Source: Solen grandis (Eukaryota; Mollusca; Bivalvia; Adapedonta; Solenidae). Taken from it: 64,000 nucleotides of DNA. The notes under the pieces are model-generated. The model saw only the letters and a program-made list of their open reading frames with translations, ran no database searches and had not been told where the DNA came from. Within the stretch, counting starts at the first letter, position 1. Every line of letters starts with the position of its first letter. The position numbers and the translations under genes are program-made. This document shows positions 29,870 to 42,115 of the stretch, piece by piece. The DNA is taken from positions 63,173,323 to 63,237,322 of the forward strand of contig CM037780.1 of NCBI GenBank assembly GCA_021229015.1, written 5' to 3'.

Positions 29870-31011
29870 GTCAGCAGACAGACAGAACAGAACTAGCGAC
29901 TCAAGGGCATAGAAACATTAGTCAGTTACATAAACTTTACATTCATAATTCATTCTAGTCATTCTCCGCAATCCTTGCGTATTGTATCTTAAATGAACAC
30001 TCGAAACATTATAATTCAGTTCAATTCAGATAAATATCAAAATCTCTCTGGATCCAAATGACATACTCTGACGAGAAACTCATCAATGTGATAAAAATTT
30101 CGTCCAATAATTAGTTTTTTTTCCGAATCTGTGATATAGGAAACAAACATTATTTAAGATTGTTTGTAAGAATACTAAAGGAAATTACAGAGCATTTCCG
30201 TAGAGATCGTTTTGAAATGTCTGTTTTGGCTCTAGAGAAATCATTTAAATAAAATAATTCAAGATTAAATATTGTTTTCTTTGAGTAAATTGTGTCTTTA
30301 ACTTAAACAATCTTAAGATATCCAAAACATTTTAAGGAATGACTAAAACCCCGAGCAGTCTTTCTTGCTGCTTTCATTATGGGTGACGGTATTATGTGGA
30401 TGCTTTTTATTTGTCGCCTACGTGCAACGTCTGACACCTACATCCGATCAACATAAATCGGTGTTCGTTATAGGACTCCTTCACTGCCGCCATTCAGGTG
30501 TATTGCATGTCATTTGGATAAGACAGTTTAATCACAAAAACTGTAATTAAACAAGATCTGTTAATGAGTGCGCGATGTCACTTAATTGTCAAATGTCACA
30601 CAAGATGCTTCATATAAAGAGGATATTTGCGTGAAAATGTGAAAATTGTATCACTGCTCGATGAGATATAACCCATATCCACTCAAAACAAACAAATTTT
30701 CTTTTTATTTTATGCTAACTGCTGCTATATTTCATTTATAAGTAAAAAAGTAGTTCCGGTGAGCTATATCATCACATTGTAGGATATGGACTTTATCTCA
30801 CTGATAGAACACAGTATTTCATCAGTAAGCATAAAATAAAGCTATTTCTTCCAGTTTTCGATTTTATAAACAGTAAGTTTGACTCAAACAACACAAACTA
30901 GACCATCGTTAGGATAGAACAACTGCTCCCAAGTTTCCCTGGTTCACCATTAGATACAATTGCATTTTATCAAAGTAAAGACATACCTGAGTTGTCAAAA
31001 AACAACAACAA

Positions 31012-31051
<40 letters not shown>

Positions 31052-33090
31052 AAAACATACCTGTCATAATTTAGAAATGGAAGTGCCATGTCAAAATGCA
31101 CTGCAGCACAAAGACAGTCAGCACCAAGAAAGAGCAACTTTGTTTTCATTCATACAACCCCACCGGTAGCAACGCTCACAGAAGTCACTGCACCCTGTAA
31201 CTCAGAATAATCCGATTCAAGCTCAATAACATGTTTTATTGTATCAAGCACATAATTGATGTCTCGAGAATACAGCTAGCCAATTCGCAAAAGGCAATTA
31301 TTATCATCATCATTATTTTTTTTTTTTTTGGAATTGCCTGAAGTAATGGTGAGGTAAGCCTTCCGCGTGATTGAAGTCCGTCTATTGTATAGTGCTGTCG
31401 GAGGTGAAAAGTAATCTCACGAGAAGTACAATCAGTGTATTTTTGTCTGCTTCTTATTTGATTTTGATAAACAAGCACAATTTATGTAGTTAGAAGAGCA
31501 CTATCATCTTCTTGGATTTTCGCCAAGTGTAATAGTGGTTGCGAATAACTTGTAACATAATCTCATATACAGTTTTTAGAAGCGATAACACAATCATTTA
31601 TAACTTTCGAACGGGAGAAGCATTTCCTCATGCGCAAAAAATGAAAAAGTAACTTTTCATGGGATTTAGATTTTCCTGCTGATAATGCTAATAGCCTGCT
31701 TTAAGATAATTATGGAGAATTATACACTGTAATTATGTTGTCAAAAGTTTTATGCCAAAACTTCGCTTCTTTATTTCAAATATTTAGGACAAAGCTTGTT
31801 TTTGTTGGTGTTATAACTGATTTAAATGAATCATCGCCGGCCTAGGGCGGCGATATTATACTATCGAGCAAGAAAGCAACTTTTTACTCGCGTACCGCTG
31901 ATGAAATAGAAAAACAGGTTCCTTCTCAGTCGGTCACAGAAAGATAAACAGATCAAATTATGCCGGGAACAAGCTCTGGGGAAACTTCTTTGAACGCTGG
32001 GAAATATGGACTGGTTCATAGGCTACCGGAAGTACATGTTGCTAGGACTGGTAGTCGCATAATTGGGCATATTCGATTGGAGTACGCCCCTTGTTCCTTG
32101 GATTCCCTATTCCACGTCTCATTTTTGCGCAGTTTATAAGTCTCTCTTCATAGTTCTAAATACATTCTTCAAGAAAACTATGCATAAATTCTGTTTGAAA
32201 CAAGACTACAGCTAGGTGCATAAAAGGGAAATATCAAACTTATGTCGCTTATATCCATGCTATAAGTGATCAACACCTGATTAATGTATTTACATCAAAA
32301 ATTTTTTTTATTTTAATATTGCATTATATTTATCTCTTTAAGTTTATATTGCAAGTTGACCATGCTTAATATATGATCAATCTGTCTTGAATCTTAAAGT
32401 TTTTATGGTATAGTATTTTTATTTCAAGTAACGTTTGTCTTGTTAGATATATCACATGTATTTACAATACAATGCACGTAAATCACATAATTTCGACAAA
32501 CACACAAGTGGTAGTCACACTGGCACAAATTTAAATCCATCTTGTTTTAAGGGATGGATGTCTTATGTAATTAGTCAATAATGCAGGCACTGACAATCTT
32601 CTAATTGTTTGTACGGCCTCGATTAATTTGTAAACAATAAATAATGCAAGAAACGAAGCTTATTTACCATGCCCTACTCTGGAGTACTCTGACAGTATCA
32701 TAAAATACTATTGACCCCAGGTTAACGGTTTGTTAGAGCTGCTATCTTGCTCCTTTGGGAGGCATAGGCCATGTGTTTGCAAGTCAGTGCCATTAAATGA
32801 TACCCAAAATAAATACGGGCCTGGCTTTAGCAAGAAAAGCTTAACTCAACTACAAGCATACACTCAGTTCCAAAAGAAAGTGTGCATTTTTATAGTTTTA
32901 ATGTTTCAATATTTAGCAAACATATCGATTTCGATTTTCGCTACGCGTCGACTAACGTATTAAGTAAAACAAAAGTTATAAACAGAATGAACAAAGTAGG
33001 ACAAAGCTTTACAAATTAGTCAACAATTGAGCTGCCGGAATATGTTTCGTATATATGTATCGTTTGAAATGTTGGCATTCTACTGAAATA
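29870..33090. other. No gene recognised; poly-A tract and small inverted repeats
   Basis: A poly-A run lies at 31014-31042. Interleaved inverted repeats lie at 30663-30841. A quasi-palindrome with core CCTAGG lies near 31840-31855. No supported gene. Confidence 0.5.
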
Positions 33091-33093
33091 ATT

Positions 33094-33445
33094 GTACTGG
33101 TTTGTAGGAATGTAAACTGCCTCGAATATATGTAATGGTTTGTAGAAGTGTTTACAGCCTCGATTTGTACTGGTTTGTAGGAATGTAAACTGCCTCGAAT
33201 ATATGTAATGGTTTGTAGGAGTGTTTACATCCTCGATAGTATGTACTGGTTTGTCGGAGTGTATACAGCCTCGATAATATGTACTGGTTTGTAGGATGTA
33301 TACAGCCTCGATAATATGTACTGGTTTGTAGGAATGTATACTGCCTCGAATAATATGTACTGGTTTGTCGGAGTGTAAACAGCCTCGATAATATGTACTG
33401 GTTTGTCGGAGTGTATACTGTCTCGATAATATGTACTGGTTTTTA
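33094..33445. repeat. 37-38-base minisatellite, short left block
   Basis: About nine units of the type TACTGGTTTGTAGGAATGTA, then AACTGCCTCGAATA-like ends. Same family as the larger block that starts near 33.86 kb. Confidence 0.85.
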
Positions 33446-33855
33446 GATATTAGTTATCGTTTTTATTTTTAATTTTATGGAATTTACAGCAAGCGACACG
33501 AAGCGGTGCACTGCGATAGGTCCATGAAATTTAAAATACAAACGATTGCAAATTTGCATTTTATCACGAACGCAATACATTTTTGCCTTTGACCTCGCAT
33601 TATGGAATCAACTTGCCCTTGATTGACAGTACACATGGTGGTTCAGAGACCGTTTCATTGGAACCATATGATACAAATACATTCAAAACATGACGTAATC
33701 ATCCGCCGCCCCAACAAGCACCGCTCATTTTGCCTTAGACCACGTAGATAGTATAGACTTTTATCTTTATCATATCAATACCTCACGGATCATTTTATGC
33801 GATATAATTTTCAAATTTTTAACGAAAGTATTTCATTAGACGATTAAATCTGACA
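33446..33855. other. Non-repetitive interruption in the minisatellite
   Basis: About 410 bases unrelated to the 38-base unit split the array. No TIRs or coding signal are visible. It may be an insertion, or two arrays may have grown on either side of unique DNA. Confidence 0.5.
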
Positions 33856-36312
33856 AACTGTAAGAGTCTATATAGCTTAAGTAATATGTTATTGTTTGTA
33901 CATGTAGCAGTGTATACAGTTTCAATAATATGTTCTGGTTTGTACATGTAGCAATATATACAGTTTCGATAATATCCTCTGGTTTGTACATGTAACAGTA
34001 TATACAGTTTCGATAATATGTTCTGGTTTGTACATGCAGCAGTATATACAGTTTCGATATGTTCTGGTTTGTAGCAGTATATACAGTCTCGATAATATGT
34101 TCTGGTTTGTAGCAGTATATACAGTTTTGATATGTTCTGGTTTGTAGCAGTATATACAGTCTCGATAATATGTTCTGGTTTGTAGCAGTATATACAGTAT
34201 CGATAACATGTGTTGGTTTGTAGCAGTATATACAGTCTCTATAATATGTTCTGGTTTGTAGCAGTATATGTACAGTTTCGATAATATGTTCTGGTTTGTA
34301 GCAGTATATACAGTTCCGATAATAAGTTCTGGTTTGTAGCAGTATATACAGTTATGATAATATGTTCTGGTTTGTAGCAGTATATACAGTCTCGATAATA
34401 TGCTATGGTTTGTAGCAGTATATGCAGTTATGATAATAAGTTCTGGTTTGTAGCAGTATATACATTCTCGATAATATGCTATGGTTTGTAGGAGTGTATA
34501 CAACCTCGATCATATGTACTGGTTTGAAGCAGTATAAATGACCTCAATAATATGTTCTGGTTTATAGGAATGTATACAGCCTACATAATATGTGCATGTT
34601 TGTAGATGTATATACAGTTCCGACAATATGTATTGGTTTGTAGCAGTAATACAGTTTTGATATGTTCTAGTTTGTAGTAGTATATACAGTTTCGATAATA
34701 TCTACTGGTTTGTGGGAGTTTTAACAGCCTCAATAAAATATACTGGCTTTTAGGAGTGTATACAGCTTCGTTATATGTTCTGTTTTGTTGGAATGTTTAC
34801 AATATGCTAGGATTTGTAGGAGTGTATATAGCGAAAATATGTGCTGGTTTGTAACAATATATACAGCACCGATAATATATTCTTGTTTGAAGTAGTTTTT
34901 ACAGCCTCGTTAATATGTTCTGGTTTGTAGTATTGTATACAGCCTCGATAATATATACCTGTTTGTAGGAGTTATTGCAGCCTCGATAATATGTTTTTGT
35001 TTGTAGGAGTGTTTACAGCCTCGATAATATGTACTGCTTTGTAGGAGTGTTTACAGCCTTTATAATATGTACTGCTTTGGGGGTTACAGCTATATATGCC
35101 TGTTTGTTGGAGTGAATACAGCCTCGATAACATGTACGGCTTTGTAGGAGTGTTACAGCTTCGATATATGTACCGGTTTCTAGGAATGCTTACAGCCTAC
35201 ATAATATGTTCTTGTTTGTAGGAGTCTATAAATCCTCGATAATGTTTTCTTGTTGTATGAGTGTTTACAGACTCGATAATATTGTATGGTTTTATGATAA
35301 ATATGAATGCTTTAGGAGTGTTTACAACCTCGGTAATATGTACTTGTTTGAAGGAGTGTTTACAGCTTCGATAATATGTTCTCGATTGTAGGAGTGTTTA
35401 CAGCCTCGATAATATATTCTGGTTTGTATGAGTGTATACAAAATATGCACCGGTTTCTTAGAATGTTTACAGCTTAGATAATATCTTCTTGTTTGTAGGA
35501 GTGTATACAGCCTCGATATATGTTCTGGTTTGTAGGAGTGCTTACAGCTTCGATAATATGTTCTGGTTTGTAGCAGTATATACAGTTTTGATAATATGTT
35601 CTGGTTTGTAGCAGTATATACAGTTTCGATGATATGTTCTGGTTTGTAGCAGTATATACAGTTTTGATAATATGTTCTGGTTTGTAGCAGTATATACAGT
35701 TTCGATGATATGTTCTGGTTTGTAGCAGTATAAGCAGTCTCGATAATATGTTCTTGTTTGTAGCAGTATATACAGTCTCGATAATATGTTCTGGTTTGTA
35801 ACAGTATATACAGTTTCGATAATATGTTCTTGTTTGTAGCAGTATATACAGTTTCGATAATATGTTCTGGTTTGTAGCAATATATACAGTCTCGATAATA
35901 TGTTCTGGTTTGTAGCAGTATATACAGTTTCGATAATATGTTCTGGTTTGTAGCAGTATATACAGTCTCGATAATATGTTCTGGTTTGTAGCAGTATATA
36001 CAGTTTCGATAATATGTTCTGGTTTGTAGCAGTATATACAGTTTCGATAATATGTTCTGGTTTGTAGCAGTATATACAGTCTCGATAATATGTTCTGGTT
36101 TGTAGCAGTATATACAGTCTCGATAATATGTTCTGGTTTGTAGGAGTGTTTACAGCCTCGATAATTTGCACTGGTTTGTAGGAGTGTATAAAACTTCGAT
36201 AATATGTTCTGGTTTGTAGGAATGTTTACTGCCTCGGTTAAATGTTCTGGTTTGTAGAAGTGTTTATAGCCTCGGTAATATTACCGGCGTATAGGAATTT
36301 ATACAGCCTTGA
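33856..36312. repeat. 38-base minisatellite, main block
   Basis: About 60 units of the type TTCTGGTTTGTAGCAGTATA + TACAGTTTCGATAATATG. Units at 33.9-34.5 kb and 35.55-36.15 kb are highly alike (…AGCAGTATATACAG…), while those between are more variable (…GGAGTGTTTACAGCCTCG…). Because 38 is not a multiple of three, three units restore phase and long open frames appear on the - strand; they are an artefact of the repeat. Confidence 0.95.
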
Positions 36313-36909
36313 TATATTATGACAAAATGTTTTTTGAAAGGTATTAATTACGTGGCCCTCATCTAAATTTGTTGACTTGCTAAAGTTTTTCTATTCTATT
36401 AATCTATCGTGATCAATAATATTACAGATTTCTTTTTATAACGTCCTTCTTACAAATTGAAGCAATACATGTTTATCAACATGTCTGCATTGATGTCAAT
36501 AAATAGCCTAGATACAGATTACTCGTTTACTATCTTATAACAAATAATGCATCTTGCAGTTCCAATAATATTGAGCCTACATTCTAATAGTAGATGATAT
36601 ATTTACACTTAAAAATGAAGTTAAACCCGAATATCAAATTTAAACAAATATTTTGCACGTTGCATATGTTAAAGAAAATGAACTTAATAGTGATTTCAAG
36701 CAGATAATATGTAGAAATAGAAAATAGGAAAGTAATTTCGTGTTTTGTAGATGAAACAAATCCTTTCTGTCAATAATTTCTAAATTGGCATTATATGCAG
36801 TAATATGTTTTTCTTACAACAAATTTAGGTATATGTAGTACTATACAACATTATTACTATTACAATAGGATCTTTAATGTTTTTTAGCTATCTTTGTTTT
36901 CTTTTCCCT
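36313..36909. other. No gene recognised
   Basis: AT-rich sequence without supported features. Confidence 0.55.
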
Positions 36910-36914
36910 GTAGC

Positions 36915-37247
36915 GTTCAGTAACCGCTAACGGTCGCTCCCGTAATCTAACGGTTGCGAGTTGGTTCCGTACTTGCATTTTGTACAATGCCAGATGGCCA
37001 GATAACATGCCTATCCACGTAAAATACGCATGAAGCATCAGCAGAAACGTTAGCGAGGAGTTTAAATACGCATGATAAATACCGATAACGGTCGCTCCCG
37101 TAATCTAACTTCCGTACATATATTCTATACAATGCGCGCAGAGGGCCAGATAAAATGCGTAACCGCGTAAAATACGCATGAAGCATCAGCAGATACGTGT
37201 AAACTTTCAAAAGTGAGGGGTTTAAATGCGCATGATAAGTACCGCCT
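36915..37247. repeat. 157-base tandem duplication
   Basis: AACGGTCGCTCCCGTAATCT starts near 36929 and again near 37086. Both copies continue through GCCAGATAA, GTAAAATACGCATGAAGC and TTTAAAT(A/G)CGCATGATAA. The unit is more GC-rich than its surroundings. Confidence 0.8.
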
Positions 37248-37616
37248 ACAAGTCATGCAAGCCTAACAAGCGTAGAAACATTATATAGTTCAAACATTGC
37301 CACTTTCATGTTCATTTCTATGTAAACATTTCCACTTCTCTGTTAAGTGTTTAAAGCTTATTTATTAATTGTAAGCGGTTGAGTACCAAGCTATGGGTAC
37401 TACTGATTTGGCGGTTCATGTGCGTTACTTGCCCTTACCAATATTATTCAGAATCTTCGGTTACACTCGTGTACATCGTTGAACAAAACTGTCCGCTGCA
37501 AAATTAAAGAATATGGCCAGCCAAAAGAATTCTTGACTTTTTCCAACTCGAGTCTTCTGGTATGAAATCAGAAACAATTATTAATCCCATAATTGAGGGC
37601 AATTTATTAATGTTTT

Positions 37617-37716
37617 NNNNNNNNNNNNNNNNNNNNNNNNNNNNNNNNNNNNNNNNNNNNNNNNNNNNNNNNNNNNNNNNNNNNNNNNNNNNNNNNNNNN
37701 NNNNNNNNNNNNNNNN
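37617..37716. other. Assembly gap (100 N)
   Basis: Exactly 100 N, probably a placeholder of unknown true length. A long repeat is likely to lie here, given the satellite that follows. Confidence 0.99.
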
Positions 37717-37717
37717 A

Positions 37718-37888
37718 TGAAAAAACTATAAGAGAAAAAAAAGTTTTAGAAAAAAAAGAAAAACAAGCCGAAACAAAAGAGAGAACCGTTAAAAAAGATT
37801 TAGAAAAAAAAAAGAAAAACAAGCCAAAGCAAAAAGAAGAACCGCCAAAGGAAAAAAAGGGAAAAAAAGAAATAACCAAAAATCAATG
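37718..37888 (+). other. Lys/Glu-rich A-rich open stretch beside the gap
   Basis: From the gap to TGA 37886-37888 one + frame stays open (KTIREKKVLEKKEKQ..., then KEEPPKEKKGKKEITKNQ). A segment containing AAGAAAAACAAGCC occurs twice about 55-60 bases apart. It could be the end of a Lys-rich coding exon cut by the gap, but simple A-rich repeat DNA gives the same picture. Confidence 0.25.
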
Positions 37889-38415
37889 AACAAATTTTGC
37901 CCTACTTCATGTGTAGTAAGAAATAGTGGATGGGCTGGACTATTTCAGTAACTACGTATGAAGACCCAAAAGCTGTGAGGTTATAACTAGTCTTTAACAA
38001 ATTTTGCCCTACTTCATGAATAGTAAGAAATAGGGGATTGGCTGGACTATTTCAGTAACTACGTATGAAGACCCCAAATATATTATATATTATAACTACA
38101 CTTAAACTAATTTTGCCCAACTTCAAAAGTCGTAAGAAATAGGGGATGAGCTAGACTATTTCAGTAACTACGTATGGAGACCCAAACTATAGATATAATT
38201 AAAAAATTTTACTTCATAAGTGTAAGAAATAGGGGATGGCTGACTATTTCAGTAACTACGTATGAAGCCCAAAAGCTTGAGATTATAACTAACTTAAAAA
38301 ATTTTGCCAACTCATAAGTAGTAAAAATAGGGGATGAGCTAGACTATATCAGTAACTACGTATGAAAATCCCAAAAATATTATACAACTACACTATATAA
38401 CTAATTTTGACATAC
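37885..38415. repeat. ~110-base satellite, about five units
   Basis: Units share AATTTTGCCCTACTTCAT, GTAAGAAATAGGGGATG, GCT(A/G)GACTATTTCAGTAA and CTACGTATGAAGACCC. They diverge and shorten to the right. The array adjoins the assembly gap side. Confidence 0.85.
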
Positions 38416-38439
38416 TTCCTTATTTTTGCTGAAGAGACA

Positions 38440-38600
38440 GCATCGGAAGAGACAGTAGTCGGATACAAGGGAGTCCGGGTGCGATACCCTAGCTCTTAGC
38501 GAATAGACCCCTTGGTTCTTTTACGTGCCCGGTGTATAGCACCGATACACGGATGAAATATTTCTCGGTAGAACCAGTACCACAGCAGACCCATTTTGCC
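38440..38600. repeat. Possible old SINE-like fragment
   Basis: The stretch CTTGGTTCTTTTACGTGCCC, then GGTGTATAGCACCGATACAC, has a palindrome-like core (GTGTATAG/CGATACAC) and resembles dispersed repeats seen in marine invertebrates. No tRNA head could be made out. Confidence 0.3.
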
Positions 38601-38998
38601 GATTGCCAGCAAAGGTTGCATCTGGTACCAATTTTTACGTCTTTCGTTTGACACGGTAGTAATAAATAAGAACAATCTTACATGTGCATATTACAGCAGG
38701 CCACACTTTCATCTGTACCATTCTGGTAGTAGTGCATGGTACCATCTTAAAACCAATCAAGCTGATTTGAACGGCATTAGGGTCATTTGTGTAATTGAAC
38801 CATCTCGCTTGATCCTCGACCAACTGTGAATAGAGATGTAAAAATAAAAAGCTCTGATGGTCTTTAAAGCAGCACGTTCACAAATGATCATTAGCTAAGC
38901 ATTATTTTTTTTTTAAATATGTTTATGTATTACGTTTATCAATACCCATTTACAGAGACATGGTCCCATATTGCAACATTCTGTGATTGTAAAAAAAG

Positions 38999-39035
38999 GC
39001 TGTCTAGGGACAGCACGGTCGACTCCTCTAGCGCA
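38999..39035 (+). mobile_element. Solo end fragment of the GCTGTC-hairpin element
   Basis: GCTGTC (38999-39004) and GACAGC (39009-39014) form the same hairpin as at 39144-39159, followed by CACGGTCGACTC. Only the end module remains. Confidence 0.5.
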
Positions 39036-39139
39036 TTGACTGCATTATTGAATCCTTATCTGCATATTCATCTTCTTTACAATTTCAACATAATCATAGT
39101 ATCATAATATTTTTCCCGTATAGTATTGTAAATGCCAAC

Positions 39140-39983
39140 AAGAGCTGTCAGAAGACAGCACGCTCGACTATTCAAATTGTTGGTAAATCAAATATATTTC
39201 AATTCTTGTCTTGTCCTTCACATATCCTGTATATAATAATAGTCAGAAATGATAAACGTTGATTGTCTGAAACCCCTAAATATGTTTATGAAGTCTAAAA
39301 CCAATCCCATGTCTAGTTACTGAGACATAAGCATAATTACACTGTGCATGATAAACTTTAACTTAGTATCCAGGTTAGAAAAGGGCAACAATTTGTATAA
39401 AATTCAGTCAAGAAGTTATCTTCCTTGGTTTTCAGGTTCCCTGAACTGCTCCTAAACTCTCTAGTCAGTACCATATCCAATTTCTGAGATATAAGCAGGA
39501 TGGTAGCTTGCATACAAAACTTTAACCAAAAAAAGTCTAAGTCAAAAAGTGGCCCTAATCTGCATTATAATCAGTCAAAAAACTATCTGTCATTAGTATG
39601 CCACCTTTAAAAAGGGGGCCATAATTTGTAATATATTCCACATCAAGAGTTATCTTCCTTGTTAGTATGATACCCCTAGCATATTTAAGATGTCGCATGC
39701 CTGGATACTGAGATATACGCATGAAAGTATATTGCATGCAAAACTTTAACCAAAATTTCTATGTTAAAAAGGGACCATAATTCATATCAAATTCTGTCAA
39801 GAGTTATTTAACTGGTTATCTGATGCCCCTGAACATACTCATAAACTTTCAAGTCAATATCATAAGTAGTTATTGAGATATAAGGTTGATAGTAACTTGC
39901 ACTCAAAACTTTAACCAAGAGCTGCAACGCCGACGCAATGTGTCTACAATAGCCCTCATATTCTTCGAATAGTCGAGCTAAAA
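39140..39983 (+). mobile_element. Hairpin-ended element with 12-base TIR and ~165-base core
   Basis: The left end has GCTGTC/GACAGC (39144-39159) and then GCTCGACTATTC (39162-39173). The right end has the exact inverse GAATAGTCGAGC (39967-39978) followed by TAAAATAG. The core is about four diverged units of 160-200 bases with the phrases CAAAACTTTAACCAA, GAGTTATCTTCCTTG and TGAGATATAAGC. The right end GAGCTAAAA resembles the GAGCTAAAAAT end of the elements at 1.74 and 50.35 kb, suggesting related mobility. Confidence 0.7.
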
Positions 39984-40117
39984 TAGTTTAAAGTAGAGCT
40001 ATGGTTATTGGTCACTTCTCTTCTCTTCTTGTCACTAGACTTATTTTATCTATATTTTTAGATTCAAGTTAATACCTTTTACAATTTTTGAATAATGCTC
40101 CGGACAAAAATCATCAT

Positions 40118-40730
40118 AACTTTCCAGCTGATCAAGTTTTATATCAGTTGCTTAAGTTTTCATCATCACTCGTCATAGCTTATCAAAGGTAAATTGAAAG
40201 TGTTTTGTACAAAACCAAATCAGTCTGAACAATAAAATAAATGACTGACTTAAAATTTATATAATGTGCATACGAATACTACCATTGCATGAATTGCATG
40301 AAGTGCTCAAACCAAAAGATCTCTCTGAGACTCAATGATGAAGGTTGTTCTCTGACATTGTAAACACTGCTTTCTGATGACAGAATGGACGCTGCATGAG
40401 ATATATGACACCAAATGTTTTGCCAATCCCTGAAATAAAAATTATATCAATAACAGCCATATTTCAATACTCATAATTTCAACACTCAGTCATCAATATG
40501 TTATAGAGATTAAGAAAGAGCTTAAACCACCAGTATAATTTCGGAACAGTCTGTAACTTGCAGATGATCAGGTTTTAAATCAGTTGCTAAAAACTGTCAA
40601 TATAATTCGTCTTGGCTCATCAAAGGTAAAATGAAAGTGTGTTGTACCAAAACAAATCAGTTTTAACAATGGAATAAATGACTGACTTACGATATAAAAT
40701 GTACATAAAAATAATACAATTTACACGCAT
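40118..40730. repeat. Diverged direct repeat, ~165 bases, two copies ~430 bases apart
   Basis: GCTGATCAAGTTTTATATCAG...TTATCAAAGGTAAATTGAAAG...ATAAATGACTGACTTA near 40128-40255 recurs as GATGATCAGGTTTTAAATCAG...CTCATCAAAGGTAAAATGAAAG...ATAAATGACTGACTTA near 40563-40690. No coding signal. Confidence 0.65.
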
Positions 40731-41286
40731 TTTACAGTAAACTTCCGAACACAAAACATATCAATCTGTGAGATCAAGTCCGTTGCCTCCCTTTAACATT
40801 CTCCCCGTGTTAGCCATAAACCCAAAAATATGCAAGTAAATGTATGGGACTAAACGATAGACTAAATTATCTTTTTTTTTTCTCGATAAATACAGTTATT
40901 TCCTACGCGACTAAATCAAGCGTATATTAAAAAATAAGAATAATTCTATTTCAATCACGAACTAAAATAAGGCAAATGTACGATACAAAATCACACCATA
41001 CCTATGAATACAAAATCTCTTTCCCGAGACAGTCTCCCTTACATAAAATAGATGTCATTAATTTCGCTTTCATCTTAATCTGGTTTTGCAATCGTGTGAA
41101 GGTGCCTGCATGATATAAAAATCAATCAATCATCATCATCATCACCAGCAGCAACAACAACAACAACATTCTACAAACTATCTATAGCTAAGTTGCCGCG
41201 GTCTAGTCCGCGGATCCGGTATAGGTCCAACCTAGATGTTGAAAGCGTAGGGGGATTCCGCCCTTTTCTTGATTGTTAAACGAACA

Positions 41287-41480
41287 GTCCACTACATGTG
41301 ATAAATTCTAAATCATTTGAAATATTCAAGAAAACTCTTTAAACATTATATATATGGGACTTTGAGTCTATGTGTATGTTGTTTCATGCGTAGGACAGAT
41401 TCTTTTGACTCCTATATATGTAAAGTTTTAGCATTGTGTGTTTTCATTTATATTAATGTGCAACACCATTGAATAAACAT
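41287..41480 (+). pseudogene. LINE ORF2 C-terminal tail fragment (CR1/Jockey-like)
   Basis: The frame near 41287-41345 reads NSPLHVINSKSFEIFKKTL, the usual last segment of CR1/Jockey-type ORF2 proteins, then a stop and a tail ending near ATTGAATAAACATTTG (about 41470-41485). Short and non-functional. Confidence 0.5.
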
Positions 41481-41487
41481 TTGTGTT

Positions 41488-41660
41488 TCAGTCATTTAGA
41501 GACTATGTCTACTTGAGACAGATATAGTGCTGCCACATCGCAGTATCACGCCGTAGGCAGGATACCTTTGATACCTTTGTTAAGTCGAGGCCGTGGATCG
41601 AATCCACGACCCCGCTTCCGAGGCGGACGCTCTAAACACTCGGCCACTGGGGACGGTCCA
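41488..41660 (-). mobile_element. tRNA-derived SINE, family A, copy 4
   Basis: The body matches the copy at 1.38 kb, with a central deletion. On the - strand the head has A-box-like TGGCCGAGTGTTTAGAGCG and B-box GGATTCGATCC, with stems typical of a tRNA-like fold. Confidence 0.75.
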
Positions 41661-41856
41661 AGTCAATTTAGAATCAATTTTACTCTACGTGAGCTGTCTG
41701 TCTAACCCATGGTGGATAGTTGGGGTTTTAGCTATATCTGGCAGGACAGTCCAGCAAATGCTGATTTTTAAAATTTCCAATGAATTTTTTTCCCTTTCAT
41801 CAGAGCTCTGTGCTTAGATATATGCACTATATATAAACCTCAATGTCAAAGTTCCA

Positions 41857-42115
41857 CACAATCGACTGCTATCCAAGCTCAACCACTACGATATCAGAGT
41901 GAACACCTTGACCTTGATCCAAGCCTTTCTTTCGAATAGAACCCAGCATGCATGCCATCCTTGATGTAGCTACATTCGAACCTGCACCCGTTACTAGCGG
42001 CATCCCACAGGGAAATGTCATTGGCCCGACTTTATTCTTGCCTTCATCAATGATTTACCACTGCACATAAGATCCAGTTCTATGATCTTTGCGGAAGAAA
42101 TCTCGCAGAAATTTC
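41857..42115 (+). pseudogene. Reverse-transcriptase fragment of a CR1/Jockey-like LINE
   Basis: HNRLLSKLNHYDIRV and IQAFLSNRTQHACH open it, followed after a small frame change by PVTSGIPQGNVIGPTLFL and FINDLPLHIRSS, ending in a mutated FAEE in place of the catalytic FADD. Order and spacing match CR1/Jockey RT domains. The catalytic pair is changed and the frames are broken. It is a separate copy from the tail fragment at 41.29 kb, since the tail lies upstream. Confidence 0.65.

Noticed and set aside
31960..32139. 59-codon frame starting MPGTSSGETSLNAGKYG
   Set aside because: No domain, no supporting splice or promoter signal; length is within chance expectation.
33922..34503. Long - strand open frame of Tyr/Cys/Thr repeats (also 35542-36171)
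   Set aside because: It is the 38-base minisatellite read in phase every three units; other frames are open too, and there is no start context or domain.
33856..36312. CRISPR-like regular repeats
   Set aside because: Units are contiguous with no unique spacers, in an animal-type sequence; it is a minisatellite.
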